From Piper betle (Eukaryota; Streptophyta; Magnoliopsida; Piperales; Piperaceae), in the NCBI GenBank assembly GCA_033002965.1, contig JAURVB010013175.1, forward strand, positions 1 to 64,000: 64,000 nt of DNA, in the 5' to 3' direction. Positions 44,803 through 57,205 of this stretch are shown here, piece after piece (positions within the stretch are counted from its first letter, which is position 1; each line of letters starts with the position of its first letter). The position numbers and the translations under genes are program-made. The notes below the pieces were generated by a model. The model did no database searches. It saw nothing but the letters and a program-made list of their open reading frames with translations, and was not told the origin of the DNA.

Positions 44803-46462
44803 CTTAAAACTGAACGGGAGAATAACTTGATGAAATTTGTGATACCATTGATGAGAAGCCTGCTTAAGTCCATAGATGGATTTATTTGATTTGCAAATAA
44901 TATTCTTTTAAACTCCCAATAGAAAATTTTCTGGTTACACTATATAAATTGTTTCATCAATGTCACCATTTATAAATATAGTCTTTATATCCATCTGATA
45001 TAACTCAAGATCAAAATGTGCCACTATTGCCATAATTATTCTGAATGAATCCTTCGATCAAACTTGAGAAAAGTCTCATTATAATCGATGCCTTCATTTT
45101 GGTAAAACCCTTCGCAACAAGATGAGTCTTATATATTTTTACATCACCTTTCAAATCCTTCTTGATTTTAAATATCTATTTACAAAAAATAGGTTTCGTA
45201 TATTTAGGCAATGGAACAAGATCCCAAATGTCATTAGCTTTCATGAACTTCATCTCTTCACTCATGGTATCAATCCACTTTTGAGAATTAGAACTCTTCA
45301 TGTTTGATGAAAGTTGATTGGATCATCTTCCATCATTCTAATGTTATCCTCACGTCCTTGGAGAAAGATGATATAATCATCTGTAATTGTATTTCTCCTT
45401 TCTCTTGAAGATCTCCTTAATGGCAATTGTTCTTGAGGCTATTGAGTTTGCTCTTCAGGTATAACTTGATGATTGTGATTAGGGAGATTCTCGACATTGT
45501 CTTGTAATTCTTGTATTGTTTATTGAACTACATCAGGAATATGATCCTAATTATTGTCAAGAACAATCATGGGAAAAGAAACATGTTCTTCTTCAAAGAC
45601 AAAGTCTCTAACTTCATTTCCCCCTCTAAACTCAACATCCTCGAAGAACTAGGTATTTCCCGTCTCAAATAGTGACCTTGTAGTGGGAACATACAACTTA
45701 TGCCCTCTAGACTGTTCAAAGTACTCAACAAAATAACTACTATCTGTTCTTGAGTCTAGTTTCCTTTCATTTGACCTATAAGGCTTGCATCAGCTAGATA
45801 ACCACAAATGCACAAATGCTTACACCTGGGTTATTTTCCGGTCCACAATTTATAAGGGGTCTTAATTGTTGCCTTTGTTGCTACTTTATTAAGAAGATAT
45901 GCTGTTGTCTTTATTACCTCACCCTAGAGTGAATCAGGTAAAGTAGTATGAACAATCATACTTCTCACCATGTATTTTAATATTTGATTTCATCTCTGAG
46001 CAACACCATTCATGCTAGAAGTACCTCACATTGTGTATTGTGGGACGATTCCATACTCTTACAGGAATTCGGCAAATGGTCCTGGATGTTGTATACTTGA
46101 TCCATCGTATCTACCATAGTATTCACCACTACGGTTAGATTTGATAGCCTTAATAGTTTTGTCAAGTTGGTTCTCAACTTTAACTTTATATGCCTTAAAC
46201 ACGTCCAATGCTTGAGACTTTTAATGAACATGATAAAGGTAATTATAATTAGAATAATCATCTATGAATATAATAAAATATTATTGACCATTCTAAGAAG
46301 CCGTAGGAAATGACCCACAAATATCTGTATGTATTTTTTCTAAGACGCTTAAAGATCCATTGCACCTAGTCTCCTCATATTTATTTGTTTTCCCTTAATA
46401 TACTTAGCACAAACTTGAAGATTTGATAAATTAAGAGAATCAATAATTCCATCTGACATAAG

Positions 46463-46726
46463 TCATTCAATTCTTTGTTTAGAAATGTGTATCAAATGCT
46501 TGTGCCAGAGTAAAGCAGAATTCTTATTGGTTAATTTTCTTTTCGTACCATGTAGACCCACATGCAAAGTTTCATTAAAAGATGCAATAGTATCAAGTAA
46601 ATATAGATTATCATAAAAAAATAAGGAACCCATACCCACAATATTTGAATTTAAAAAAATACTAAACTTATTATTTCTAAATGAACAAGAATAACCAAAT
46701 TTGTCCAACATAGAAATAAAAACCAA
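46463..46726 (-). pseudogene. Copia 2 pre-integrase domain
   Basis: 87 codons including 'NKFSIFLNSNIVG' and 'ENSALLWH'-like 'NKNSALLWHKHLIHISKQRI', the HHCC-type start of the integrase region. The frame ends at the minus-strand stop near 46463. Confidence 0.75.
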
Positions 46727-47266
46727 ATTTTATCTAAAAGATGGTACTACATATGTCTCTTTCAAATCCAAATAATATCATGTCTTCAATAATAATTTAA
46801 AAGTCCTTATTGCTTTAACTACAATTGATTTGCAATTACCCACATAGATGAATCTTTTAACATCATTTGGCTTTTGACAACTCAGGCAACCTTGCATTGA
46901 CACACTTATGTGAGTAGTAGCACATGAATCTAGCCACCAATTGTGTATTGTCCCAGAAGTTAAATTAACCTCAGAACAAACAAAATTAAGAAATAGACCT
47001 TTCTTTTCACACCAAATATGATACTTAGTGCATTCCTACTTCATATGTCTAGGTTTACCACAAAAGAAACAGCAAGAAATTTGATTTTCTTTCTTTTGTT
47101 GTTGCTTGTGAGAACTATTACCAGCTTTGTCCTGATAGGTACTAGCCAAGTGAGCAAAAGCTTGTTCTTGCTTCAACCTTTCTTCTTCTTGGACACAATA
47201 AGAAATGAGCTCATTAAGAGTCCATTTGTCCCTTTGGCAGTTGTAACTAACCTTGAATTGACTAAA

Positions 47267-47663
47267 TTATGTCAGAAAAGAAATTATAACTAAAAGCACG
47301 AGAAAATCCTCTGATAGCTCTAACTTTAGTGTTCTTAGTTTTGAAGCAATATTTGACATCTCTAAGATGTACTCTCTTATGCTTGTTTTGCATTTAAACT
47401 GTACTGAAATCAAGTTCGATAAAAGCGTTCTTATTTTAGCCTTATCATTTTTTACAAAACACTTTTCCATTTCTTTAAGACTAAGTGGCTGTAGTAACCT
47501 TCTCAAACACATCGCCCCTGAAGGTCTCTGGACTTGTATGCTTCATGATTATAAGACTCATGCGATTTGAATTTTCCTCAATGGAACTTTTGTCTATAAG
47601 CGAAGCAGGTTGTTCAGTCCTTAACGGATGGTTAAGATCCATGCAGTCGAAAATGATCATCAT
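47267..47663 (-). pseudogene. Copia 2 gag
   Basis: Two overlapping frames: 47481-47663 ('DLNHPLRTEQPASLIDKSS', 'NRMSLIIMKHTSPETFRGDV') and 47267-47512 ('KNDKAKIRTLLSNLISVQFK', 'REYILEMSNIASKL'). Together they match the UBN2-type gag of copia elements. A frameshift lies near 47500. Zinc-knuckle sequence follows near 47050-47090. Confidence 0.75.
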
Positions 47664-48561
47664 GCTCTCTTTCCAATCCTTAAAATTATCTTTAAGCGTT
47701 GGAACTGAATTGATGTTGGCAGAAATAATAGAAGTAGATTGATTAATTGAAAATTGAACAAAATAACATGCACATAATAAGATTAATAATTAAACAATGG
47801 TTAGTCCCATAAATAGATACCTAGCACAACATTAACATTTAGTCTTTGGATATTAATTTGTAAGTTGTACTTTTAGTGCAGTAATCAAATATGGACAATA
47901 AATCCAGTCAAATAATAAACCTTCCTTTGGGCAGATTTATTATTCACATGGAATCTTTATAATTATCTCATATTTATTATCACAAATAAATATATAATTT
48001 TTTAAAATATTAACCTTCCTTTAGGCCGATTAATATTCACATGAATCAAATACCCATACCATCTTAATATTAAAAATAAATTAATTTTCACAAAAGAGGC
48101 TACTTTGGTAGCATATTGTAGTCATTAATAAATTCTAAAATATTAATTATAATTGAACCATAATTTAAATTTAATAATCCCAAATATAAATAACATAAAA
48201 CTAAAAAGGTTATACAAGTATTTTTATTTGGAAATTTCTGAAATTATAACCTTTTGTAACTTTATTTTCCTCACTTGATATTTTACCAAAAGAGGACCTT
48301 GATTTGGGAATAAATATCTTATATGCAACTACTTTTTGTATTTTCCTTTAATCCAATTTGTGAAAATGACAATAACTAGTGTGGATTTTGGGAAACTCCA
48401 AATTGGTTGAAGACCATATTAATTTAGTCTCTCTTACAAACTAGTATTATTTTGGGATCGTGAACCATTAAATTTGGATGTGATATAGAACTATACAGTT
48501 CCAAACAAGAATTTACTAATTAATCCTCAACGATCTAATATGAAGTTGCTCAGATACCACT

Positions 48562-49019
48562 TGTTGTAACTTTAATTTCAACAAAATTATATAGTTGATA
48601 AAACCGTCAATATCAAACCTTAATCTTCTTTAGATTAAATCATCAAGAGATAAAATTTGATAGCAAAAACGCACCTTAATCTATAAAAGCAAAATGATTC
48701 TTTACTTAGGTTTTGATCTTCTAAATTTAGCACCAGTTCTTCAAGACCAAAGTTTTTGGATGATGGGATGCCAGAACGAAAAATTACTTGCGAATTTGGG
48801 GACCGTAGGCCCTTATTTATATCTTTATTTTTCATAATTTCAATTCAACCCATCATAAAAGAGAAATTACAAAAATGATATCTACATGTATGAATCCATA
48901 TTATATTAATGGTTCATTAAAGTTAACTTTAATAGATCAATTGAATTTAAGCCAACTGTAAATAACAGCATATGATACAATCATAGATGCATGTATATAT
49001 TTATGTTTAAAATCAAACA
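48562..49019 (-). repeat. Copia 2 5' LTR
   Basis: 458 bp, TGTTGTAAC to TCAAACA, directly followed on its left by the primer binding site at about 48549-48562. Confidence 0.8.
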
Positions 49020-49352
49020 TAGTGGATTTTGTGAGAAATTTTTGGAGTTGGGTATGTATTTTTGGGGAGAGATCCTCTTCATCACTATTTTAAATGGGAC
49101 AGTTAAACCCTTTGCCATTTGGTCTTACCTTTACCCGTGGTTTACGTCCTTTTCTTCTCCCTTCCTTGCTGTACCTCTTCCTCTTTGCCTTTGTTTTCTC
49201 TTTCCTTCTTACTCCAGCATGCATATAGAAGGTTAGATGAATTATTGGTTCATGTTGTGGCGTTTTGTTTAGGCTTGTCTCTGCTTGTTTTGTTGCTTGC
49301 TTGGGGAAGGGTTGGCTATTGGAGTCATTCATGGTTGTTGCTAGTTGGTTTG
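49020..49352. other. Unassigned spacer between copia 2 and a family B LTR
   Basis: 333 bp with frames on both strands (49119-49367 plus, 49090-49362 minus) that match nothing known to me. The pyrimidine-rich plus strand favours long frames by chance. Confidence 0.4.
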
Positions 49353-52300
49353 TGTGAAACACCCTGATTTCGGTTCACCTGAGAATCGAATTAGAACTGT
49401 TACGATTAAGTCGAGTCATGTTTAAAGTTGTTAGTCGATCACAACTCGATCGATGAAATAGATTGAAACAACCCTCTTGGTGTCATGAGAATGGAAGACA
49501 TTATTAAATAGGCATTAAAACACATCAAATATAAGTAAAAGTAAGAAAAGAAATAAATGTGCTAAGCTCAAGTGTGTGTAGCATTTATTTGTCCTTCCAC
49601 CGAAGTCGATTTAGGATTTGCAAGACCTACATATATTATATGAAAAACGTCAATAACGAATGTTATTGGTCCGAAAAATAACTAATACAAACTGGCAAAT
49701 GGGTATTCCATTACCTACGAAAACTTATAAAACTTCAAGATTGCCTTACACTGGGCAGTAAGCAAACATACTTAAGCAAGTGTCGGCTCGCATGCCGTGG
49801 CTCATAATCATATTCATACATACAATGCTTACGCCCTAACATCTTCCATATCACCCACCACGGTACTTGAGTGGCAAAAGGAACAATTAAATTAGTGCCA
49901 CAAATTTTGAAAATGTGCTGTATTACCTCGTACCCTCATACATCACACTACCTTAGGGTTTGAAGGAGTACTAGTGCGATTCATATATATCTCCATACTG
50001 CTCACTCTCCTATTCATGAAATCTGTAAAAATGTGTGTACTTATATAATAGGCTTAGGGAAGAGACTTTTATCATACATTTCTGGAGCTTTAGTTCGAAA
50101 ACCAATAAAGGATTTCATCCTTGTAGTTTTATTAAACATGCATAGGAAACAAAGCTAAATGGTTTGACACCGGAGGGATGCAATAAAACGCCGTTGATGC
50201 CAAATTACGTATAAAACACGATTAAACTTGACACACAAGGAGTAAAGCAAAGAGGGAGAGTCCTACGGACATGGCGTCCAAGCTCCAAAGCTATCTCCAC
50301 ATCTACGGCGAGCTCGGACTCCAAAACCTACATCGAAGCCCATTACTAAGTAAAATACTAACATCCCTATATGATGCATGCTCGTGGTGTGTGCTCATAT
50401 CATCAATACATCCTAATAAAAAGACTATACTAAATAAACATACCGCTAAACACACAACACGTAAATCGAGACATAATAAAGAGAATAACTAATAAAAAAT
50501 AGTAAATAAATAAATACATACAATCATGAATAAATAGATAGATAATAAATACATAAAACCAATCAATACTCTAATCATAAAATAATAATATCATATACTA
50601 TATACGTAAATGTCTAAACACGAGTAAATATTATACATACTCGTGTTAGTAATCATACAAACAATTAAATAAATATATAATCATTCTATAAATAAATAAA
50701 TAAATAAATATTTAATTTCAATTAAACATGAATAATAATATCATAGTCATCATTATAGAATACATAATTAAATACAATTAAATAATAACTTACACGCAAC
50801 GAACAAGTAAATAAATAAATAAATACATACAATTTAGTAAACATAAAAAGACTAACATTAATAAGTAAATATAATATTAATAATAATAAATAATCATGTA
50901 AACATACATCATATGTGATAAACATACTAATATAAATAAATAAATAATAGTGAATAAATAAATAAAGAAAGTGGGTGGATTGCCACTGGGTCGGGATCGA
51001 CAGGGGGCGTGATGGCTGAGGTTCTGGTGGTGATGACTAGCAGAGTTTGGCCATTGGCTGGCCAGAAAATAGCAAGAAAGTGGGGTGGATTGCCGCCGGG
51101 TATGGTGACGTCGCCAGTAGTGATCGCGGTCACAACAGTGGTCGTGGGTGGTCTCAAAATGTTGGCCACGACTAGATGAACCTATCTGGGATGATGGTCC
51201 ATGGTGTCTGGCTGGTGGCTTGCCGGAAAACAGCTGGAAACAACCAAAAATGCAGCCGTTCAAGTGTGCATCGCTGGCAGTGATTGCAGCCACAACGGAG
51301 GTCAGTGTCAGTCCCAAATTGTAGATTTCAGCGAGAAGAAGATATCAGGGTGGTCAGCTTCCCCAAAGGACACTTGCCGCCACTGGGAAACGGCCCAAAC
51401 AGCGGAGAAAACCGAAACCAAAATGTCATCGCCGACGGCAATTGCAGGAGCGCTGGTGGCGATCATGCATACGAACTGATACCCATCTGGTGGCTGGAGC
51501 GAGGTGGAGACTTGTCGGCAGTGAGTCAAAGTGGTGGTAGTGTCGAGCCAAAATTATGTAAAATCGTGGGGAAGTCACTGGAAATGAAAGTGTGAAGATA
51601 AAGCCGAGTGGATGGCTCAGATCTTCCCACGTGGCACGATCTGGAAGTTCGACAACTCGTGACCTAGTGGGGCCCACCTATGGGTAATGCACTATACATA
51701 TGGACGGAAAGCTCAAATTGAATCCATCCAAAGTCAAAATTGACTCGAGTCCTCAAAGTGAATCTATAGGCGGGGATTGAGGCAAGAAGGTTAACTGGGC
51801 TTCAAACCGTAAACTCAATCTAGCTAAGCCCATAGGGGCACAAACTAGTGATTCGAAATCCTTATGATGCATGTAAATGAGATACTTTGAAAATCCCAAA
51901 CGGATACTAAACATTGCATAGGCCTAGATCTAGGCCAAAAATCCTGGCTAACTTATAAAAATCATATGTATACCTGCGTATACAATGATAACTCGTTGTA
52001 CTTATATAATAGGTTTAGGAAAGAGGCTAATACTATATATTTCTAGAACTTTAATTTGAAAACTAAAAGGGATCTCATCATTTTAGTTTTATTAAACATG
52101 TGTAGAAAACATGACTAAATGGTTTGACATTGGAGGGATTTGATAAAACATCGCTAATGCCGTCCTACGTCTAAAACTCGATTAAACTCTACCTGTAGGG
52201 AGTCAAGTAGAGAGGGAGAGTCCTACGGACCTGTTGTCCAAGCTCCAAGTGCATCGACACTTCTACGGCAAGCTCGAACTCCGTAACCTACATCTAACCC

Positions 52301-54215
52301 CAGTGCGAAGTAACATACCAATGTCTCTATATGATACATGCTCGTGGTGTGTGCTCATATCATCAATACATCTTAATAAAGAAAATAGTGCTAACAAGCC
52401 TACAACTCAACACTTGGCACATAAATCGAGACATAATAAATCAATAGATAAATAAATAAATGACTAATAATAATTAATCATGAAGAATATTAATATAAAT
52501 ATTAAATATATAAACATACGCTTAAATACGTATACCTAATAACATGAGTAAGGCATAATTAATAATTATCAATTAATTAAATAAAATAATAAAAATATGA
52601 GCTAAAATAATATCTATGATTATATACATTATCAATGACAATAATTAGTCACATAATCATTCATCATAGTCAACAAATATATAAATAATAAGAAATGAAT
52701 AATCATAAATAAATAAATAAATAAAATAATAAATTAATAAATAAATACTCATAACATCCAAACATGTTAAACAATGTGAATATACATCTAAACTAATATA
52801 AGGGTTCTTGACTTACCAAAAACGATTGAGAAACGACCGAAAATGGGCTGAACCGGACCGGACCGAGCTAAACTAGACCAAACAAATGGGCTGAACCAAC
52901 CCAATATGGGTTAATTGGGAAATGGGCTGGGTTGACTATGCAGATTTGAACTGGACTGATGGACATAGACACGGGCTCAGACTAGCGGACTCGAGCATGG
53001 ATAGGTGAACACAAATGTAGATGGCAAACGCGACATGGATGGTGGGCGCGGTCACGGGCAAATAGTCTGAAGGGAGGGTGGTGGTGCCTGTCTTTGGAAA
53101 ACACCGACGACGGAGTGGTTGGGGTCGCCGCTGGTCAGGATCGACGGACCATGTGACGAGGAACATGATGATGGTGGCGATAAGTCCAACTAGAGACTGG
53201 CCGAAAAATGGCTAGAAAGGGGTGGCATCACTACTATGTGCAGCGACATCGCCGGCGACAATCGCAACCATGGTGCAGGTTGGTGTCGGTCTCAAATGGA
53301 AGATCTTGGCAAGGGAAAGCTGTTGGGGTGGCCGGATCAGCCAGAGATGGTTCGCCGGTGCCGGAAAATGACTTGAACGGTGGCGATGACGGTAGAGGAA
53401 CCTGGCTTCAAGGACTCTATCACCGGAGGCGATTGCAGTGTCGGGGTTGTGAAGGGTATAGATAAGATGATGGCCATGAGGCGATCATGGGGGTGCCGGT
53501 CTGGTGGCTTGGGGCGAGGCGGAGACTCACCGGTGGCGACCCGAAGTGGCTGCATTGCTATGGGTGTAAGGCTCTAAAAATGTGAGAAATCTCTGGAAAT
53601 CAAATAGAGAATGCTAGGTTTTTGTGGATGCCTTAGATTTTGCCATGTGGCATGACCTGAGCGTTTGACAACTCATTGGCCTAGTGGGGCCCACCTATGA
53701 GTATGTGTAATATACATATGGATGGAAATATCGAATTGAGACTGTCCAAAGTCAAAATTGACTCGAGTCCTGAAAGTGACTCTATATGCGGGAAACGAGG
53801 CAAGAATGTTAAATGCGCCTCGAACCATGAACTCAATCTAGCTAGCCCCACAGTGGCACAATCGAGTGATCCAAAATTCCTATTCTGCATGAAAATAAAA
53901 TACCTAGAAAATACTAAATGGATGCTAAATGCTGCAATGGCCTAGATCTAGGCCTAAAATCCTGGCTAACTCATAAAAATCATATGCATACCTCGTGTAT
54001 GCACTGATAACTCATGCTCTACTGTATATTAACTGAAATTATCAGATACATGTTGGGCATACTCAGCCTCCATAACATGCTCATATGACCATCTAGGCCT
54101 CATACTCATATTCTTAAAATTGTTCTGTCTTGAGCACACTCGAACCTACTTGAAACTGGCCCAAACTGGCAAACTACAAGAGGGTAAAACCCTTACTCAA
54201 AGTTGGGGTTTTACA
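49353..54215 (-). mobile_element. Family B LTR (3' LTR of a large element), chimeric with internal duplication
   Basis: It starts TGTGAAACACCC and ends AAAGTTGGGGTTTTACA at 54215. It is longer (4.86 kb) than a single B LTR because about 2 kb is present twice: 50036-51992 corresponds to 51993-54000, each with the 'agggagagtcctacggac' segment, an AT-rich block and a GC-rich island (50970-51570 and 53040-53560). The junction is at about 51992, where one copy jumps from 'acaatgataactcg' back to 'tgtacttatataata'. A polypurine tract directly to the right identifies this as the 3' LTR of a minus-oriented element. Confidence 0.75.
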
Positions 54216-54262
54216 ACCTCTCCTCTTTATAAAAATTTTGTCCTCTGAATTTTTTACATCAA
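54216..54262 (-). promoter_or_regulatory. Polypurine tract next to the family B LTR
   Basis: On the minus strand this reads 'ttcagaggacaaaa', then 'ataaagaggagaggt' directly before TGTAAAACCCC. This arrangement (GAGGACAAAATTTT, purine run, LTR start) is known from Tekay/Del-type chromoviruses, where it primes plus-strand DNA synthesis. It supports treating families A and B as LTRs and fixes the orientation. Confidence 0.7.
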
Positions 54263-54443
54263 CTGTGATCAGAGGACTCAACAGAAGATGTTATCTCGTT
54301 GGCAACTAGCAACTCTCCATTGAAAGCTAGTTGCACACTGCCCAAACGGACAAACAGGGAGCTAGAACTCTGAACACAGATGAAACTCGCTAGGTCCTTA
54401 ATAATCTAGCCAGATAGACTACACGTGATCTAATTAACTAGAG

Positions 54444-54603
54444 AAACATGCCATACATGTTGGAATCATCTGTTTGGACTAACCATAAAAGCTTGAATTG
54501 TCTCATTGGACTGACTATACATGCTCGAATCTTCTGGCTGGACTGACCATGCATGCTCAAATCGTCTCATTGGACTTACCGTGCATGCTCAAGTCATCTT
54601 GCT
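54444..54603. repeat. 32-bp minisatellite, 5 units
   Basis: Units start at 54444, 54476, 54508, 54540 and 54572, exactly 32 bp apart; four begin 'ggact' and all contain a 'catgctc(g/a)aatc'-like core. The paralogue at 971-1034 has two units. Confidence 0.85.
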
Positions 54604-55901
54604 GGACTAACTCTTAGGGTCACTGCGAACTATGGGGGCTGAAATGCAATGATGTCAGCTGGAAAAACCTAAGCTCTAGAGTCTATTGGGTAGTGGAGCA
54701 GGCACTCTAGAGCATTGCAGGGCACTAGTCTAAACTACATTAGGAAAAATTTTATCGGTGTAAAGTATGCGGCCTAACATCTACCCATGTCTCCCTAATC
54801 CTTATCAATGTGACAGGTCAACTATATGTAACCTCAGGGCACTCTGCTCTAGCTCGTATGGCTATACTAGGGTGTCCTGTCATTCATGCTAGCCTATCGT
54901 AGACACAGGTACCAAGGGTGTATGCTAATGAGCTCTATGACTCCCTGTAGCTAGTCTAAGTCAAACACTCAGGTGTCCCTGAAAGAGGAACGGGATCGCT
55001 CACAGGTCCTAGCCAACTCGGTCCTAAATCAAATATCTCACTGTGTTCCATAATAGAACAAGGGCAGCTGCTATAACTCTACTATGTACTATGGATTTCA
55101 TAACAATCTATATGACCACTAATTGCTGCTGAAGAGGGTTTTGTGTGATGGAATGGAGGCGAGAACACCTGTACATGTACAATGTGTCTCAAGGAGTATG
55201 AAAACATACTCTGCATGGAGCTGTAGGATTTGCATTGATTTGTGGCACATGGATTGGTCAATGTTTGCTCATCTCAACCATTTGAAAAATAGATAGTAGG
55301 ACTGATATATCTAGAAGGGTGATTGAAAATACTCGGGTAGAGACTCGGCTCTATATGACATCTCTAGTCACATGACAAGTGAATGGATTTCTAATGAAAA
55401 ACTAGTACACTGCTCTATGACTATAACTTTGAAGTGTTTCATCCTCACATAGTCTAACATTGGGGGTGCTTGGAGAGTACACTAAGCTAAAAAATCCTAC
55501 TAGGTATGTAATGAGGGTCTCTGTTTGAGTCATAAAGATAATGGAAAAACTCTATATAGGATCTTGGGTGGCTCAAACATATGGGTAGGTCCATAGACAT
55601 GTTTCAAAGATCATCATGATTAGACTCCATAGGTGGCCAGCCCATGGAACAGCCAATCAACGATGAGTCTAAGAGACAGCTCCTAGGTGGCTCTAGTTTA
55701 ATTAACTAATAGTAGGCATGTGTTTCTCGTTACTGTACTAGTCACACACTTCTAAACGGATGGGGTTCAAACAACTCAAAGAACCACTATCTCCACTCGA
55801 GTTTATGGGGACTCATAGTGAGGTTTAACACGTGTCTCATCCGCTCTTTAGTGGTGTGTGAGTTGCCGTCCTATATCGATTTGTAACATTAATCTTAACT
55901 T

Positions 55902-55991
55902 ACATGACTACTACCGTTGTGGTAGAATCTCACATGACTACTACTGTTGTGGTAGAATCGCACATGACTACTACTATTGTGGTAGAATCTC
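55902..55991. repeat. 30-bp minisatellite, 3 units
   Basis: 'acatgactactac' followed by 'gttgtggtagaatc' repeats at 55902, 55932 and 55962. The paralogous place near 2262-2291 has one unit. Confidence 0.85.
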
Positions 55992-56724
55992 AAGCAAAAC
56001 TATAAGTCAAGATGAGCATACACTGGTGTCTCTCTATCTTGTCAATGTGGTTATCTGCATTGGTCCTAAGCTTGGGTGAAGTTGTCTCCTCTAGATTGGT
56101 CTGCTACCGGCTACATGCACTGTAAGTCCTAAACAGTACCACGAAGGTACCTCAGATACTCGGGCCAAAAGCCTAATCCTATGTTTCAAGGTAAGGACGT
56201 AGTTTTGCTGGCAAAGCACAAAGAAATCACGGTCTCCCTAAAGGACATTCCCTCACTAAACCCACCATCTAAGCTAAGGGCTCTCATGCGAGTCGAATAC
56301 CTCTTGCTGGCTAAGGTCACACTACATGTCTGACCATCTGTATGATCTGTATACCATGGCTCTAACTTATACTTCTTATGTCATGTTGATTGAACAATCT
56401 AACCACTGGGGCTATCCCATCTGGAGGTCATATTGCCCTATTCTCTGACTCTATCATATGCATCCCTATAAGACTGTCACTAACACTATCTTGCACTACA
56501 CATCTGACCTAAGGATGTCAAGTCAAGGCGATAGTATGCAAGATGGCTGGTGAAGTCAATCCTGTGTCATCTCTTCAAAACAACCTCAATGCCCCTAACT
56601 TTGATCCAACTTTGCTCTAAATGCTTTGAAATATGGTCTATGTTCAAAGATAAGAACATCCTCAAGTAGTTGTCTTCCTGTAGGGTGAGGTAACTACTTA
56701 ACTTTTACTTTCACTATAACTGCT

Positions 56725-56890
56725 CACTCGGATGGCGGTAGTGCATAACGGTCAGTGGTTGGGTAATGCAGATGGTGGTAGTGTTATTCGCTCGGTGGTA
56801 GTGCATCACAGACTATGGTTGTTCTACTCGGACGGATGTTGTATGACTTGGATGGCAGTTGTGCTACTTCAATGACAGTTGTGCTATCTA
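56725..56890. repeat. Degenerate G/T-rich short repeats
   Basis: Variants of 'cggatggcggtagtgcat' recur about every 25-40 bp. Confidence 0.55.
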
Positions 56891-56959
56891 GGTGCTGAAG
56901 ATCTAATCTTCATCATGTATGTCGTGAACCCAATACTGTATCTGACATGTTTTTGTCCA

Positions 56960-57205
56960 TGTGGCTATCTCCCCAGAGGTAGCTGCTATCAACTTGGCTC
57001 ATTTTATCTAACCATGTAGGTCTGATCCGGAGGGGTCTAGATCATAGTGGTGACACATACGATGGAAAGATAATGTTGAGCACACACTAGTCTCCTCAAA
57101 AGTAGTTGCTAATAATCTGCTCAAGTTTTCCATCCACGCATGTCAGATCTGGAGGGGTACGAATCATGGTGGTGACATGTACGTTGATAAACCAATGCTA
57201 AGCCT
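56960..57205. repeat. 122-bp tandem duplication
   Basis: 'tctgatccggaggggt' at 57021 recurs as 'tcagatctggaggggt' at 57143, each preceded by a 'ctcaagttttccatcca'-like stretch and followed by 'atcat(a/g)gtggtgaca'. Confidence 0.7.

Larger units (their letters stand above)
42903..49019 (-). mobile_element. Copia 2: near full-length Ty1/copia element with both LTRs
   Basis: LTRs at 42903-43410 and 48562-49019 start TGTT(A/G)TAAC and end in (T/A)AACA. Next to the right LTR, read on the minus strand, is AGTGGTATCTGAGC, one mismatch from the initiator-Met primer site. Next to the left LTR is 'aattaggagat', a short polypurine tract. The minus strand carries gag (about 47267-47663), a pre-integrase domain (46463-46726), integrase (to about 45800), RT (44515-44802) and RNase H (43796-44330) in Ty1/copia order. 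Frames are broken by many shifts and stops. The LTRs differ at many positions, so it is not recent. No target-site duplication was found: flanks are GGTGT and TAGTG. Confidence 0.85.

Noticed and set aside
49090..49367. Overlapping 82- and 90-codon frames on opposite strands
   Set aside because: They lie in a short pyrimidine-rich spacer and match nothing known. They are kept only as unassigned spacer.
54444..54603. Regular 32-bp repeats resembling a CRISPR array
   Set aside because: The repeats are directly adjacent with no unique spacers and lie in a plant retroelement; this is a minisatellite.
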